Shown piece after piece: positions 40,086 to 48,941 of a stretch of 64,000 nucleotides of DNA. The position numbers and the translations under genes are program-made. Origin of the DNA: Parasphingopyxis sp. CP4 (GTDB lineage: Bacteria; Pseudomonadota; Alphaproteobacteria; Sphingomonadales; Sphingomonadaceae); NCBI RefSeq assembly GCF_013378055.1, contig NZ_CP051130.1, forward strand, positions 1,736,001 to 1,800,000. Reading direction: 5' to 3'. Position 1 is the stretch's first letter; each line of letters starts with the position of its first letter. Under the pieces are notes generated by a model. It searched no databases and was not told the DNA's origin. It saw only the letters and a program-made list of their open reading frames with translations.

Positions 40086-41606
40086 CTAGGCTGCCGCTCG
40101 AAACGCGTTGATCGTCTCCGACAATTTCTCCGATAGCATGTCCCGCTTATAGGGTTTGGGCAGAATCGGGAATTCGCCGCCCTCGCCGCGCGCCGCCGCC
40201 TCGCTATAGCCGGTGGCCAGCAGGATCGGCAGTTCCGGCTTCTGGCTGCGCACTTCTTCAGCGAGATCAAGCCCGCTCCGCCCCGGCATGACGATATCGG
40301 AAAAGATGATGTCGAACTCTTCGGATTCCTCTTCGAGCGCCAAGATTGCCTCATCCGCATTGGCTGCGTGGACGACATGGCAGCCCATATCTTCGAGCAG
40401 GGATTGCGCGAAAATCGCGACTGTTCGACTGTCTTCGACCAACAAGATCCGCGTGCCATTCGGCAGATCATGGCGGGCCGGATCGATATCGGCACTATCG
40501 CCGGGAACAGCGACATCGGCTTTCGGAAGGTAAAGGCTGAGCGTCGTTCCGCGGCCAGGCTCGCTGCTGATATCGAGACGACCGCCGGACTGGACCGCAA
40601 AGCCATAGGCCTGTGACAGGCCAAGGCCCGTTCCCTTACCTGGATCCTTCGTTGTGAAGAAGGGATCGAAAGCACGTTGAAGCGTATCTGGCGTCATGCC
40701 GGTACCGGTGTCAGCGATCGAGAGACACACTTCCTCACCATTCGCGCCCTCTACGTTGCGCGTCGCCAATGTCATGGTGCCCTCGCCGTCCATGGCGTCG
40801 CGGGCATTGGTCGCAGCATTGAGCACCAGATTTTCAAGCTGGGCGGGATCGACGCGCACATCGTGGAGCGCGGATTCCGGTGCCTTGAGAATCTTGATGC
40901 CGCCACCGAGTTCGGATTTCAGGCGCTCGGCAATGGCTGCGACGACAGTGTTGAGATCGATGCGCTCGGGCTGCAGCGGCTGTTGCCGCGCAAAGGAGAG
41001 CAGCTGACCGGTGAGCTCGGCAGCGCGATCGGCAGTCTCGACAATCGCATCGACCTGCTTTGCCTTCTGCTCAGGCGAAAGCGTGTCGCTCTGCAGTAAT
41101 TCGGCCGAACCGCGAACGACGGTCAGCAGATTGTTGAAGTCATGCGCAATGCCGCCCGTCAACACGCCCAGCGCACGGAGGCGTTCTTGCTGATGCACTG
41201 CCTGTTGCTGCGCAATCAACCGCTGTTCGGCGGCAAATTCTGCGGTAATATCTCGGGCGATTCCACCAAAGCCGGTGACTTCGCCATGCTCATCATGGAC
41301 CGCCTGGAGATAGAATTTCGCGCGCCACTCTTTGTCGCCCCGCGAAATTTTCAGCGCCTTTTCCTGATAGCTGCCAGCGACCCGCGCCTGCTCCAATATC
41401 GCGTCGGCAAGGCCGTTGGCGCGTTCTTCTTTGGTAAAACAGATTGAAAAATGCTGCCACAGCGCAGTATCCGCAGATTGCCCGAAAAGCTGCTCTGCAC
41501 CGCTATTCCAGCTGGAAATCCGGCCCTCGCTATCCAGCGCAAAAAGCGCAGAATCAACAGCTTCGCCGAGTAATGCCGCAATCTGCGGATCGTCTTTGGA
41601 TGACAT
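40086..41606 (-). CDS. Hybrid sensor histidine kinase (PAS-HisKA-HATPase-REC)
   Basis: A 506-residue cytoplasmic kinase with no membrane segment. A PAS domain at about 10-125 (ALFALDSEGRISSWNSGAEQ, ending GFGGIARDITAE) precedes a HisKA helix with phosphoacceptor H155 in GGIAHDFNNLL. ATPase boxes follow (NLVLNAATNARDAM, IADTGTGM, GTGLGLSQAYGF), and a C-terminal receiver domain has DIIFSDIVMPGRSG as phosphorylation site and PILPKPY. PAS suggests a cytoplasmic redox, light or ligand signal. The start at MSSKDD is chosen by domain boundary; SD evidence is weak. No separate response regulator is adjacent. Confidence 0.93.
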   Translation of the reverse strand: MSSKDDPQIAALLGEAVDSALFALDSEGRISSWNSGAEQLFGQSADTALWQHFSICFTKEERANGLADAILEQARVAGSYQEKALKISRGDKEWRAKFYLQAVHDEHGEVTGFGGIARDITAEFAAEQRLIAQQQAVHQQERLRALGVLTGGIAHDFNNLLTVVRGSAELLQSDTLSPEQKAKQVDAIVETADRAAELTGQLLSFARQQPLQPERIDLNTVVAAIAERLKSELGGGIKILKAPESALHDVRVDPAQLENLVLNAATNARDAMDGEGTMTLATRNVEGANGEEVCLSIADTGTGMTPDTLQRAFDPFFTTKDPGKGTGLGLSQAYGFAVQSGGRLDISSEPGRGTTLSLYLPKADVAVPGDSADIDPARHDLPNGTRILLVEDSRTVAIFAQSLLEDMGCHVVHAANADEAILALEEESEEFDIIFSDIVMPGRSGLDLAEEVRSQKPELPILLATGYSEAAARGEGGEFPILPKPYKRDMLSEKLSETINAFRAAA

Positions 41607-41715
41607 GCCAACTAATCCCCGAAATCCCCGCAGCCAGAGGTAGTGGCTATTGGTTACCTTCGACTTAAGGGTTCGCGATCTTGCGGCGCGCCGATCAGGC
41701 CATATATCGGCGATC

Positions 41716-42273
41716 ATGAGCGACAATCACAGCACTGCCCCGTGGCATGGAACCACCATTCTTGCCGTCCGAGATTCCAACAAGGCCGTAATCGCTGGCG
41801 ATGGCCAGGTTTCGATGGGCCAGACAGTCATGAAACCCAACGCCAAAAAGGTGCGGCGCCTGGGCGATGGCAATGTGATTGGCGGCTTTGCTGGCGCGAC
41901 GGCAGATGCCTTCACCCTGTTCGAACGGCTTGAGGCAAAGCTGGAGCGCCATAACGGCCAGCTGATGCGCGCCGCGGTTGAGCTCGCCAAGGATTGGCGG
42001 ACCGACAAATATCTCCGCAATCTGGAAGCGATGATGATTGTTGCCGACAAGGACATCACCCTGATCCTCACCGGCAATGGCGATGTGCTTGAACCGGTAG
42101 ACGGGATCGCGGCGATCGGATCTGGCGGCAATTATGCGCTCGCCGGCGCCCGTGCGCTGACAGATTATGAGGAAGATGCAGAAAAGATCGCCCGCCGTGC
42201 AATGGCAATCGCGGCGGAAGTCTGTGTTTACACCAATGACCAGCTGACGATCGAAACGATCGAAAACGGCTAA
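41716..42273 (+). CDS. hslV: ATP-dependent protease proteolytic subunit HslV
   Basis: A threonine peptidase forming the double hexamer core of HslVU. It has 185 residues; the N-terminal nucleophile is the first Thr of TTILAVRD after a 12-residue propeptide [25 protein letters not shown] and the [13 protein letters not shown] segment are family-typical. It lies 31 bp before hslU. The ATG at 41716 has only a weak Shine-Dalgarno. Confidence 0.96.
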   Translation: MSDNHSTAPWHGTTILAVRDSNKAVIAGDGQVSMGQTVMKPNAKKVRRLGDGNVIGGFAGATADAFTLFERLEAKLERHNGQLMRAAVELAKDWRTDKYLRNLEAMMIVADKDITLILTGNGDVLEPVDGIAAIGSGGNYALAGARALTDYEEDAEKIARRAMAIAAEVCVYTNDQLTIETIENG

Positions 42274-42304
42274 TCGTCACTCCCTTTCGAAAGACAGTAT
42301 CCTG

Positions 42305-43618
42305 ATGAACGACGCCCTCACCCCCAAAGCCATTGTGGCTGCGCTCGACGAGCATATTATCGGTCAGAACGATGCGAAGCGCGCGGTGGCCGTTGCCCTG
42401 CGCAATCGGTGGCGCCGCCAGCGGCTGTCCGAAGAGTTGCGCAATGAAGTCACGCCGAAAAACATCCTGATGATCGGGCCGACGGGTTGCGGCAAGACCG
42501 AGATCAGCCGCCGGCTCGCCAAGCTTGCCGACGCGCCCTTCGTCAAGATCGAAGCGACCAAGTTCACCGAAGTCGGCTATGTCGGCCGCGACGTCGAACA
42601 GATTGCCCGGGACCTGGTTGAAGATGCCGTGCGCCTGGAAAAGGATCGCCGCCGCGAAGCCGTGCGCGAAGACGCGTCCAAGGCGGCCATGGAACGCCTG
42701 CTCGATGCGCTAACCGGCAAAGGCGCCAGCGATGCGACGCGCGAAAGCTTCCGCCAGCGCATTATCGACAATCATATGAATGACACCGAAGTCGAGATTG
42801 AGGTCGAGGATACGCCCAATATGCCGATGGATATTCCCGGCATGTCGGGCCAGGTCGGCATGATCAATCTGTCTGACATGATGGGTAAGGCATTCGGCCA
42901 GCAAGCGCGCAAGAAGCGCAAGATGCGCGTCGCCGATGCCTGGGACAAGCTGGTCGAGGAAGAATCCGAAAAACGGCTCGACCAGGATGATGTTGCCCGC
43001 GTGGCGCTTGCCAACGCCGAAGCCAATGGCATCGTGTTCCTGGACGAGATCGACAAGATCGCGGATTCAGATGTTCGCGGCGGTTCCGTCAGCCGCGAAG
43101 GCGTGCAGCGCGACCTGCTGCCGCTGATCGAAGGTACGACCGTGGCCACCAAATATGGCCCGATGAAAACCGATCATATCCTGTTTATCGCGTCCGGCGC
43201 ATTTCATGTCGCCAAACCGAGCGATATGCTCCCCGAGCTGCAAGGTCGACTGCCGATCCGGGTCGAGCTGCGTGCACTGACCGAAGAAGATTTTGTTCGC
43301 ATCCTGACCGAGACCAAAGCCAATTTGCCCGAACAGTATCGGGCGCTCATCGCCACCGAAGGCGTGGAGATCGAGTTCACCGAGGATGCGATTGCGGCGC
43401 TGGCCAAGATTGCCGCCGAGGTGAACAGCCAGATCGAAAATATTGGCGCCCGGCGCCTACAGACAGTGCTCGAAAAGCTGGTCGAGGAGATCAGCTTCGC
43501 GGCCGGGTCGGAAGAACCCGACGACGATGCCGACGCTCTGGTGATCGATGCCGCTTATGTCGAAAAGCAGCTCGCCGAAGTGGCGCGCGACACGGACCTC
43601 AGCAAATATGTGCTCTAG
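42305..43618 (+). CDS. hslU: ATP-dependent protease ATPase subunit HslU
   Basis: An AAA+ unfoldase that feeds substrates to HslV. It has 437 residues: [20 protein letters not shown] at the start, Walker [17 protein letters not shown], pore loop VGYVGRDV, I domain about 110-240, Walker [14 protein letters not shown], sensor 2 region [13 protein letters not shown], and the C-terminal [11 protein letters not shown] tail that inserts into HslV. Its stop overlaps that of the convergent hypothetical gene. Confidence 0.98.
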   Translation: MNDALTPKAIVAALDEHIIGQNDAKRAVAVALRNRWRRQRLSEELRNEVTPKNILMIGPTGCGKTEISRRLAKLADAPFVKIEATKFTEVGYVGRDVEQIARDLVEDAVRLEKDRRREAVREDASKAAMERLLDALTGKGASDATRESFRQRIIDNHMNDTEVEIEVEDTPNMPMDIPGMSGQVGMINLSDMMGKAFGQQARKKRKMRVADAWDKLVEEESEKRLDQDDVARVALANAEANGIVFLDEIDKIADSDVRGGSVSREGVQRDLLPLIEGTTVATKYGPMKTDHILFIASGAFHVAKPSDMLPELQGRLPIRVELRALTEEDFVRILTETKANLPEQYRALIATEGVEIEFTEDAIAALAKIAAEVNSQIENIGARRLQTVLEKLVEEISFAAGSEEPDDDADALVIDAAYVEKQLAEVARDTDLSKYVL

Positions 43619-44148
43619 CAGCCGACAATCGGCGTGCTGAACAGGTAGCGATCGCCCGGGCCGTAATAGACATATTCAATCTCACCCCCGAGATCGATGA
43701 GCTCACGCGTTTCCGGGCGAGCGCAAATGGTGCGTTGATTTTGTGTCGTCGCAATATTCTGAAAGTTGCGTACCTGATTGGCATTCAGTTCCCGCGAAAG
43801 CTCATAGCGATATTGAATCCGGACGCCTTGTGACCGGGCGGCAGTCATCGTCGTCATCTCATCGATCACGATCGGACCGGCTGCGTTGACCTGGCGCACA
43901 GCGTCAGCGAGCTGCGCTTCAAGGATCGGATTGGCGCCAGATTGTTGCGGGGTTGTCGGCGCGGAACTTTGCTGTTGAGGGGCATCGCTCTGTCGGGATC
44001 CGGCAGAGCCGGTTTCTGCCGTCGAGCTGGATTCTGGTTCTTCACGCGGTTCGGCAACGACATCGCGCTCCAAAAGCCGCGGTATCAGCAGTACGGCCAT
44101 GAAGGCGGCGATCGCGGCAACGGCAATGATGATGATATTCTTGTTCAT
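43615..44148 (-). CDS. Membrane-anchored protein of unknown function
   Basis: A 177-residue protein: an N-terminal membrane anchor ([19 protein letters not shown]), a low-complexity Ser/Gln/Pro/Glu linker (about 30-75), and a periplasmic domain starting near [16 protein letters not shown]. The domain ends [16 protein letters not shown] and has two cysteines (TICARPETR and the very last residue), which may form a disulfide. I recognise no family beyond a general resemblance to small anchored envelope proteins. It is divergent from the redoxin lipoprotein gene and convergent with hslU. Confidence 0.75.
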   Translation of the reverse strand: MNKNIIIIAVAAIAAFMAVLLIPRLLERDVVAEPREEPESSSTAETGSAGSRQSDAPQQQSSAPTTPQQSGANPILEAQLADAVRQVNAAGPIVIDEMTTMTAARSQGVRIQYRYELSRELNANQVRNFQNIATTQNQRTICARPETRELIDLGGEIEYVYYGPGDRYLFSTPIVGC

Positions 44149-44255
44149 CGGAATCCCCTTTGCATCCCTATTTCACAGCAACGCATGGCGGTGCAAGCCT
44201 TCCGGCGGCAGACAATAGATATTCTTGGGTATCACACAAAACTGTGATCTGGATC

Positions 44256-44281
44256 GTAACCTGCGCGCCCCTTATCGCGAA
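44256..44281 (+). promoter_or_regulatory. ECF sigma-factor promoter, GTAACC-N16-CGAA (copy 2)
   Basis: GTAACC at 44256-44261, a 16-nt spacer, and CGAA at 44278-44281, ending 33 nt before the ATG of the redoxin lipoprotein. Box sequences, spacer length and distance to the start are identical to copy 1 at 39.1 kb, while spacer sequences differ. Confidence 0.75.
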
Positions 44282-44314
44282 TAAGAAGGCAGACTTTCAA
44301 ATTTGGAGCAGACC

Positions 44315-44920
44315 ATGCGCGCCTATACCATTGCCCTTATCGCCGCGACCGCCACTCTTGGCATTGCCGCCTGTACGCAGGAAAGCGAAGCCCCGACCGA
44401 GCCGGTCGAACAGGTTGAAACCGCACCGATGGACCATTCCGGCCCGGCGGTTGGCGAGGCCATTCCCGCAAATTTCCTGACCCGTGACACATCCGGCGCT
44501 GAGCGTAGCCTCGGCGATCTCAGCGGTGAAAACGGGCTGGTACTGGTATTCAATCGCTCCGCGGACTGGTGCAGCTATTGCCAGGGTCAGATGGTCGACC
44601 TGCGCGCGATTCAAGGCGATCTCGAGCAGCGCGGCTATACGCTCGCAACGCTGAGCTATGACGCGCCGGACCTGCTTGCCGACTTCGCTCAGCGCGAAGA
44701 TATCGAATATGAAATGCTGTCGGACGAAGGATCGGTGATGATCGACGCGTTCGACTTGCGCGATCCGCAATATGGCCCGGAAAGCTTCGCCAATGGCGTG
44801 CCGCGGCCGGCCATTCTCGTGATCGGCACGGACGGCGTGGTCCAAGCGAAGATGGTCGAAACCGACTATCGCATTCGCCCGGAACCGGCCGATATCGTCG
44901 CTGCGGTCGACGCCCTTTAA
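44315..44920 (+). CDS. Redoxin/AhpC-TSA family lipoprotein
   Basis: A 201-residue thioredoxin-fold lipoprotein. The lipobox is GIAAC (lipidated C20), followed by an acidic Pro-rich linker and a redoxin domain from about 45. The active-site segment is FNRSADWCSYCQGQMVDL (C86, C89), a CXXC-like site on the usual helix; FANGVPRPAILVI contains the cis-Pro region. It probably reduces peroxides or disulfides at the periplasmic face of a membrane. The ATG at 44315 has TGGAG upstream. It carries the same ECF-type promoter as the Cys-repeat protein, so both may respond to the same metal or thiol stress. Confidence 0.86.
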   Translation: MRAYTIALIAATATLGIAACTQESEAPTEPVEQVETAPMDHSGPAVGEAIPANFLTRDTSGAERSLGDLSGENGLVLVFNRSADWCSYCQGQMVDLRAIQGDLEQRGYTLATLSYDAPDLLADFAQREDIEYEMLSDEGSVMIDAFDLRDPQYGPESFANGVPRPAILVIGTDGVVQAKMVETDYRIRPEPADIVAAVDAL

Positions 44921-44937
44921 GGATTAAACTACCGGCT

Positions 44938-44965
44938 GGGCGCGCACCGCACGCGGCGCGCGCCC
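44938..44965. terminator. Candidate bidirectional terminator
   Basis: GGGCGCGC (44938-44945) and GCGCGCCC (44958-44965) form an 8-bp GC stem around a 12-nt loop between two convergent genes, the redoxin lipoprotein and the DEAD-box helicase. The flanking sequence is only modestly T/A rich (ATTTCTAT on the plus side), so confidence is moderate. Confidence 0.45.
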
Positions 44966-44974
44966 ATCGGATTT

Positions 44975-46321
44975 CTATCGCGCGCCCTGGCGCTTCACCG
45001 AGTTACGGTGCTGGCCAACGCCATTGCGGTTGTTGCGCCGCCGACGCCGTTTCTGACCCTGGCCTTCAGACCGTTCCCCGTCGCGTGGACGCCGCTTCTT
45101 ATTGGCATGACGCGGACGTCCGCCACCAGAATTCTGTTTTTGCGCACCGCGTGACACGGCCTTGGGCAGTTCCGCCGCCTTGGCTTGAAAATCTTCCGGC
45201 AATGGCTGCTTCTGCAGGCGAATACCGGTCAGGCGTTCGATTGACTTGAGATAGCTGCGCTCATCTTCGTCATTGACGAAGGAGATCGCGATGCCGCTCG
45301 CACCGGCCCGAGCCGTCCGCCCGATCCGGTGGACATATTGTTCCGGCACATTGGGCATGTCGAAATTGAAGACATGGCTGACGGCCGGGATATCGATCCC
45401 GCGTGCGGCGATATCGGTCGCGACGAGATATTTGATCTCGCCGTTGCGAAAGGCCTGCAATGCGGCTTCGCGCTGCGGCTGGCTCTTATTGCCATGGATC
45501 GCAGCGGCACCAATTTTTGCACCCGCAAGAAAGCGCACGATCCGGTCTGCGCCATGTTTGGTGCGCGAGAAGATCAGCGCGCGTTCGATATCCTGGTCGC
45601 GCAAGGTCATCGTCAACAGCGCCTGCTTTTCCTTCTGGCCAACAAAGGTCGCATATTGCTCAACCCGCTCGGCGGTCGTCGCCTGCGGCGCAACCGAGAC
45701 CTTGACCGGCTGGTACAGAAATTTGTCAGCGAGATTGGCGATATTCTTCGGCATGGTGGCCGAGAAGAAAAGGCTCTGACGGCGCTTGGGCAACAGTCGC
45801 TCGATCCGCTTCAGATCGTGAATGAAACCGAGATCGAGCATCTGGTCCGCTTCGTCGAGAACGAAAATTTCGACCTCGTCGAGGGTCAGGGCGCGCTGGT
45901 CGATCAGGTCGAGCAGCCGGCCCGGGGTGGCGACAAGCACGTCGACACCGTCGGACAGTTTGCGCTTCTGCTTGTTGACCGGAACGCCGCCAAAGACGGT
46001 GTCGATCCGCATGTGCAGGAATTTGGCATAGCCGCGCATATTGTCGGCAATCTGGCTGGCCAGCTCGCGCGTCGGCGAAAGGATCAGCATCCGGCAGGAT
46101 TTTGGCCGCCGGTTGACTTCTTCCTCAGCCAGATAATCGAGCGAGGGAAGCGCGAAGGCTGCGGTCTTGCCGGTGCCGGTCTGCGCAATGCCGCACAGAT
46201 CCTTGCCTTCCAGCAAGGGCGGGATCGCCTGCACCTGGATCGGTGTCGGCGTGTCATAATCCTTGGCGGCAAGCGCGCGTTGAAGAGGTTCGGCGAGGCC
46301 GAGATCGGAAAATTTGGTCAC
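44975..46321 (-). CDS. DEAD-box RNA helicase, RhlE-like
   Basis: A 448-residue ATP-dependent RNA helicase: Q motif FSDLGLAEPLQRAL ... PTPIQVQAIP, Walker A AQTGTGKTAAF, PTRELA, DEAD box VLDEADQMLD, SAT motif FFSATMP, ATDIAARGIDIP, and HRIGRTARAG. A basic C-terminal tail (KKRRPRDGERSEGQGQKRRRRR) probably binds RNA. It starts with GTG at 46321; no upstream ATG exists in frame. A 254-bp non-coding stretch precedes it. RhlE-like helicases often help ribosome assembly or RNA decay in the cold. Confidence 0.94.
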   Translation of the reverse strand: MTKFSDLGLAEPLQRALAAKDYDTPTPIQVQAIPPLLEGKDLCGIAQTGTGKTAAFALPSLDYLAEEEVNRRPKSCRMLILSPTRELASQIADNMRGYAKFLHMRIDTVFGGVPVNKQKRKLSDGVDVLVATPGRLLDLIDQRALTLDEVEIFVLDEADQMLDLGFIHDLKRIERLLPKRRQSLFFSATMPKNIANLADKFLYQPVKVSVAPQATTAERVEQYATFVGQKEKQALLTMTLRDQDIERALIFSRTKHGADRIVRFLAGAKIGAAAIHGNKSQPQREAALQAFRNGEIKYLVATDIAARGIDIPAVSHVFNFDMPNVPEQYVHRIGRTARAGASGIAISFVNDEDERSYLKSIERLTGIRLQKQPLPEDFQAKAAELPKAVSRGAQKQNSGGGRPRHANKKRRPRDGERSEGQGQKRRRRRNNRNGVGQHRNSVKRQGAR

Positions 46322-46384
46322 TTAATATACTCACATAAGCAACATGCAGGCGCGCACCATCGATCGATCGCACGAACCGCATAT

Positions 46385-46407
46385 CGCGGGTTGCGAAACG
46401 ACCCGCG
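46385..46407. promoter_or_regulatory. Hairpin in the DEAD-box helicase leader
   Basis: CGCGGGTTG-CGAAA-CGACCCGCG forms a 9-bp stem with a 5-nt loop, 64 bp upstream of the helicase GTG, inside the 254-bp gap 46322-46575. Nothing else coding is seen in the gap. A structured leader controlling the helicase is possible; no T-tract follows on the minus strand. Confidence 0.35.
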
Positions 46408-46575
46408 TGAAAAGGGAAGCCTCAAAAAATTTGGCGCTGGTTATCGGCCGGTCCCGCAGTTGATGCGGACGATCACGCTGCCGATTGTTAGGAGAAACAG
46501 GGTGTCTGTTTCATGCTGCGCTGCAGCACATATGGGTGATGTTGCGCGAATACGCAAGTATCTTGCGCGCTTTGG

Positions 46576-47232
46576 TTAAAAAGCAACGCCGATCGAGTCC
46601 GCTATAAACCCCATCAATGGCTCGGCCCGGCGGAACTGCGCCTCAACCTCATCTTCCAGCTTTTTCGAGCGCGCGAGCGTTTCCTTGCCTTCAAACATCG
46701 CAAAAAAGCTCTTGCGCTTCAGATCCTCGATCAGCGGATGATCGGGATCAAAGCCTTTGGGACCGCGCTTCAGCTGATCGCCGCGAATATCGATATCGGC
46801 GACCGCTTCGCGCCAGCGTTCGGGCTTGTCGACTATCCGATCGCGGATCGCCCGCAACGGTTCGGACGGCGGGTGCCAGACACCCCCGCCGAAAAAGCAT
46901 TTGCCCGGTTCGAAATGCACATAGAAGCCGGGCGCGTGCGCGTCTTTTCCGGCGGCATGGCGAAACTGACAGCCGACATGTGTCTTGTACGGCGTCTTGT
47001 CCTTCGAAAAGCGCGTATCGCGATAGATGCGGAACATCGACCCGCCATGCGGCCGGGGATCAACCACGATATGCTCGCTGATCGCATGCACGCGCGGCGC
47101 CATTGCCTCGATAAAGGCGGAGACCGGTTCAACGACCTCCGCCTTGTATCGATCCTTGTTCGCGTTGAACCAATCGCGCTCATTGTTCCCGGCGAGCTCC
47201 CGCAGAAAATCGAAGGTGCTTTTCGGGATCAT
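46576..47232 (-). CDS. DUF2461 (TIGR02453) domain protein
   Basis: A 218-residue protein of the DUF2461 family, full length. Family motifs are TFDFLRELAGNNERDWFNAN, the basic FRIYRDTRFSKDKTPYKTHV, and FYVHFEPGKCFFGGGVWHPP. No membrane segment or signal is seen. The family has no established function that I know. It begins 12 bp after the DoxX gene stop on the same strand, so the two are probably co-transcribed. Confidence 0.88.
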   Translation of the reverse strand: MIPKSTFDFLRELAGNNERDWFNANKDRYKAEVVEPVSAFIEAMAPRVHAISEHIVVDPRPHGGSMFRIYRDTRFSKDKTPYKTHVGCQFRHAAGKDAHAPGFYVHFEPGKCFFGGGVWHPPSEPLRAIRDRIVDKPERWREAVADIDIRGDQLKRGPKGFDPDHPLIEDLKRKSFFAMFEGKETLARSKKLEDEVEAQFRRAEPLMGFIADSIGVAF

Positions 47233-47244
47233 TGGTATTCGGCT

Positions 47245-47625
47245 TTATTCGCCGCCACCGCCGCGCCGTTCGTCAACGCTGAGCGCGCCAGGGCCGTTGA
47301 CATAGAGCACCAGGAAACCACCGGCGATTGCGAGATTTTTGAGCAATGCGCTCATATCGATGCCGCCGCCTTCAGCCGGGTGGTAGAAGAGGCCCGTTGC
47401 AACGCAGAAGAGCGCTAGCGCAATGGCAGTGTAGCGTGTGTAGAAGCCGACAATGATCATCAGGCCTGCGACAATCTCGAAAATTGTGGCGGGCCAGGCC
47501 ATGATTGAGGGAACCGGTCCGGTCGCCAGAAATGCGGCGAAACCGTCAATACCCTGTGTCTTGTTAAAGCCTGCCAAGACGAACAAAGTGCCAAGCAGGA
47601 TGCGACCCAACAATACCATCATTGC
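47245..47625 (-). CDS. DoxX-family membrane protein
   Basis: A 126-residue four-helix DoxX/YphA-type protein: LLGRILLGTLFVLAGFNKTQ, GPVPSIMAWPATIFEIVAGL, IIVGFYTRYTAIALALFCVA and SALLKNLAIAGGFLVLYVNG. The family has been tied to redox and thiosulfate or oxidative-stress functions, but the role here is unknown. The first of two adjacent ATGs (47625) has AGGAGAG at 5 nt; a much longer open frame upstream overlaps the nfu gene and was rejected. It is followed closely by the DUF2461 gene. Confidence 0.88.
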   Translation of the reverse strand, partial: AMMVLLGRILLGTLFVLAGFNKTQGIDGFAAFLATGPVPSIMAWPATIFEIVAGLMIIVGFYTRYTAIALALFCVATGLFYHPAEGGGIDMSALLKNLAIAGGFLVLYVNGPGALSVDERRGGGGE

Positions 47626-47736
47626 TACTCTCCTATTGAAAATCCCCGCCGCCAGACTGTTCCTGCAGCGCCCGCCTGTCAAATCCGGCGCCAACGCGGC
47701 CTTGATCCGATCGCAAGGAAACGCCATGTCGGGGCC

Positions 47737-48306
47737 ATGCTGATAGAAACCGAAACCACGCCGAATCCGGCGACCCTCAAATTCCTGCCCGGTGAACAGG
47801 TCATGGCCTCCGGCACCCGCGATTTTGCGACTCCCGAAGATGCCGACGTGTCTCCGCTCGCCGAAGCGCTGTTCAATCTTGGCGATGTCACGGGTGTATT
47901 CTTCGGCCGTGATTTCGTCTCGGTGACCGCTGCGCAGGGCGTTCCCTGGGCCGGTCTCAAGCCCGATGTGCTGGGTGTGATGCTTGATCATTTTGCAAGC
48001 GGCGCACCGTTGTTCAAGGAAGGCAGCGCCGCAGAGATCGTGATTCCGGCAGAAAGTTTCGAAGATAATCCCGAGGATGCCGAAATCGTCGCGCAAATTC
48101 GCGAGCTGATCGACACGCGCGTCCGCCCGACCGTGGCCCGCGATGGCGGCGATATCGTCTATCGCGGATTCCAGCAGGGCAAGGTGTTCCTCCAGATGCA
48201 GGGCGCCTGTTCGGGCTGCCCCTCATCAACCGCGACACTCAAACAGGGCATCGAACAGCTGCTCAAACATTATGTGCCGGAAGTGACCGAGGTGCGCGCC
48301 ATTTAA
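47737..48306 (+). CDS. NifU/Nfu-type Fe-S cluster carrier
   Basis: A 189-residue Nfu1-like protein that carries and delivers [4Fe-4S] clusters. The N-terminal Nfu_N domain starts ETETTPNPATLKFLPG; the C-terminal NifU domain has RVRPTVARDGGDIVYRGF and the cluster-binding CSGCPSSTATLKQGIE. Both domains are complete. It is divergent from doxX and heads a plus-strand run leading to tsaB and rimI. Confidence 0.94.
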   Translation: MLIETETTPNPATLKFLPGEQVMASGTRDFATPEDADVSPLAEALFNLGDVTGVFFGRDFVSVTAAQGVPWAGLKPDVLGVMLDHFASGAPLFKEGSAAEIVIPAESFEDNPEDAEIVAQIRELIDTRVRPTVARDGGDIVYRGFQQGKVFLQMQGACSGCPSSTATLKQGIEQLLKHYVPEVTEVRAI

Positions 48307-48346
48307 GCTGGCCGTGCCGACACAATCCGATCAAAGGGGACCATAT

Positions 48347-48937
48347 ATGGGCACGCCGCTTTCCGATGACGCGCTGGACACCATCTTTCGCACCGCGCGC
48401 ACCTATAATGGCTATGTCGATAGGCCGGTAACCGAAGAGCAGGTCCATCAGATCTACGATCTTATGAAAATGGGGCCGACTTCGGCCAATCAGCAACCAG
48501 GGCGGTTTGCCTGGTGTCTGACCCAGGATGCCAAGGATAAGCTCGCCGACTGTGCCGCTGTAGGCAATGTCGACAAGATCCGTACTGCGCCTGCCGCAGT
48601 CGTCATTGGCATGGATCCCGACTTTCACGAGCAGCTCCCCTGGCTGTTCCCGCACGCCGACGCAAAAAGCTGGTTCGAAGCCGATCCTGTTGCGCGTGAG
48701 GACCATGCCTTTCGCAACAGCTCGCTTCAGGGTGCCTATTTCCTCATCGCAACCCGGGCGATCGGGCTCGATACCGGGCCGATGTCCGGCTTTGATCATG
48801 ACAAGGTGAACGCAGCCTTCTTCGCCGGCACCAAATTCAAGGCGAATTTCATTTCAACGCTCGGCTATGGCGATCCGAAGACAATCTTCGAGCGCAGCCC
48901 GCGGCCCGAATTCTCCACCTTCAATACGATCCTCTGA
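48347..48937 (+). CDS. RutE-like malonic semialdehyde reductase / nitroreductase
   Basis: A 196-residue nitroreductase-fold protein of the RutE/HadB subgroup: GTPLSDDALDTIFRTARTYN at the start, YDLMKMGPTSANQQPGRFAW, RNSSLQGAYFLIATRAIGLD and TLGYGDPKTIFERSPR. RutE reduces malonic semialdehyde in uracil breakdown, but no other rut genes are near, so the substrate is open. The ATG at 48347 has AAGGGGA upstream; tsaB starts 4 nt after its stop. Confidence 0.88.
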   Translation: MGTPLSDDALDTIFRTARTYNGYVDRPVTEEQVHQIYDLMKMGPTSANQQPGRFAWCLTQDAKDKLADCAAVGNVDKIRTAPAAVVIGMDPDFHEQLPWLFPHADAKSWFEADPVAREDHAFRNSSLQGAYFLIATRAIGLDTGPMSGFDHDKVNAAFFAGTKFKANFISTLGYGDPKTIFERSPRPEFSTFNTIL

Positions 48938-48941
48938 CACC

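Noticed and set aside
41680-41705. Heat-shock-like promoter (CTTG-N16-CCATAT) before hslV
   Set aside because: The boxes are attractive for hslVU, but the -10 would end only 10 nt before the ATG, leaving almost no leader; the -35 is also partial.
47626-47736. Membership of doxX in the GTAACC regulon
   Set aside because: DoxX genes can accompany metal-stress peptides, but no GTAACC-N16-CGAA is present upstream of this one.
47245-48096. Extended 283-codon version of the DoxX protein
   Set aside because: The extra N-terminus is antisense to nfu and has no DoxX character; a strong ribosome-binding site marks the start at 47625.
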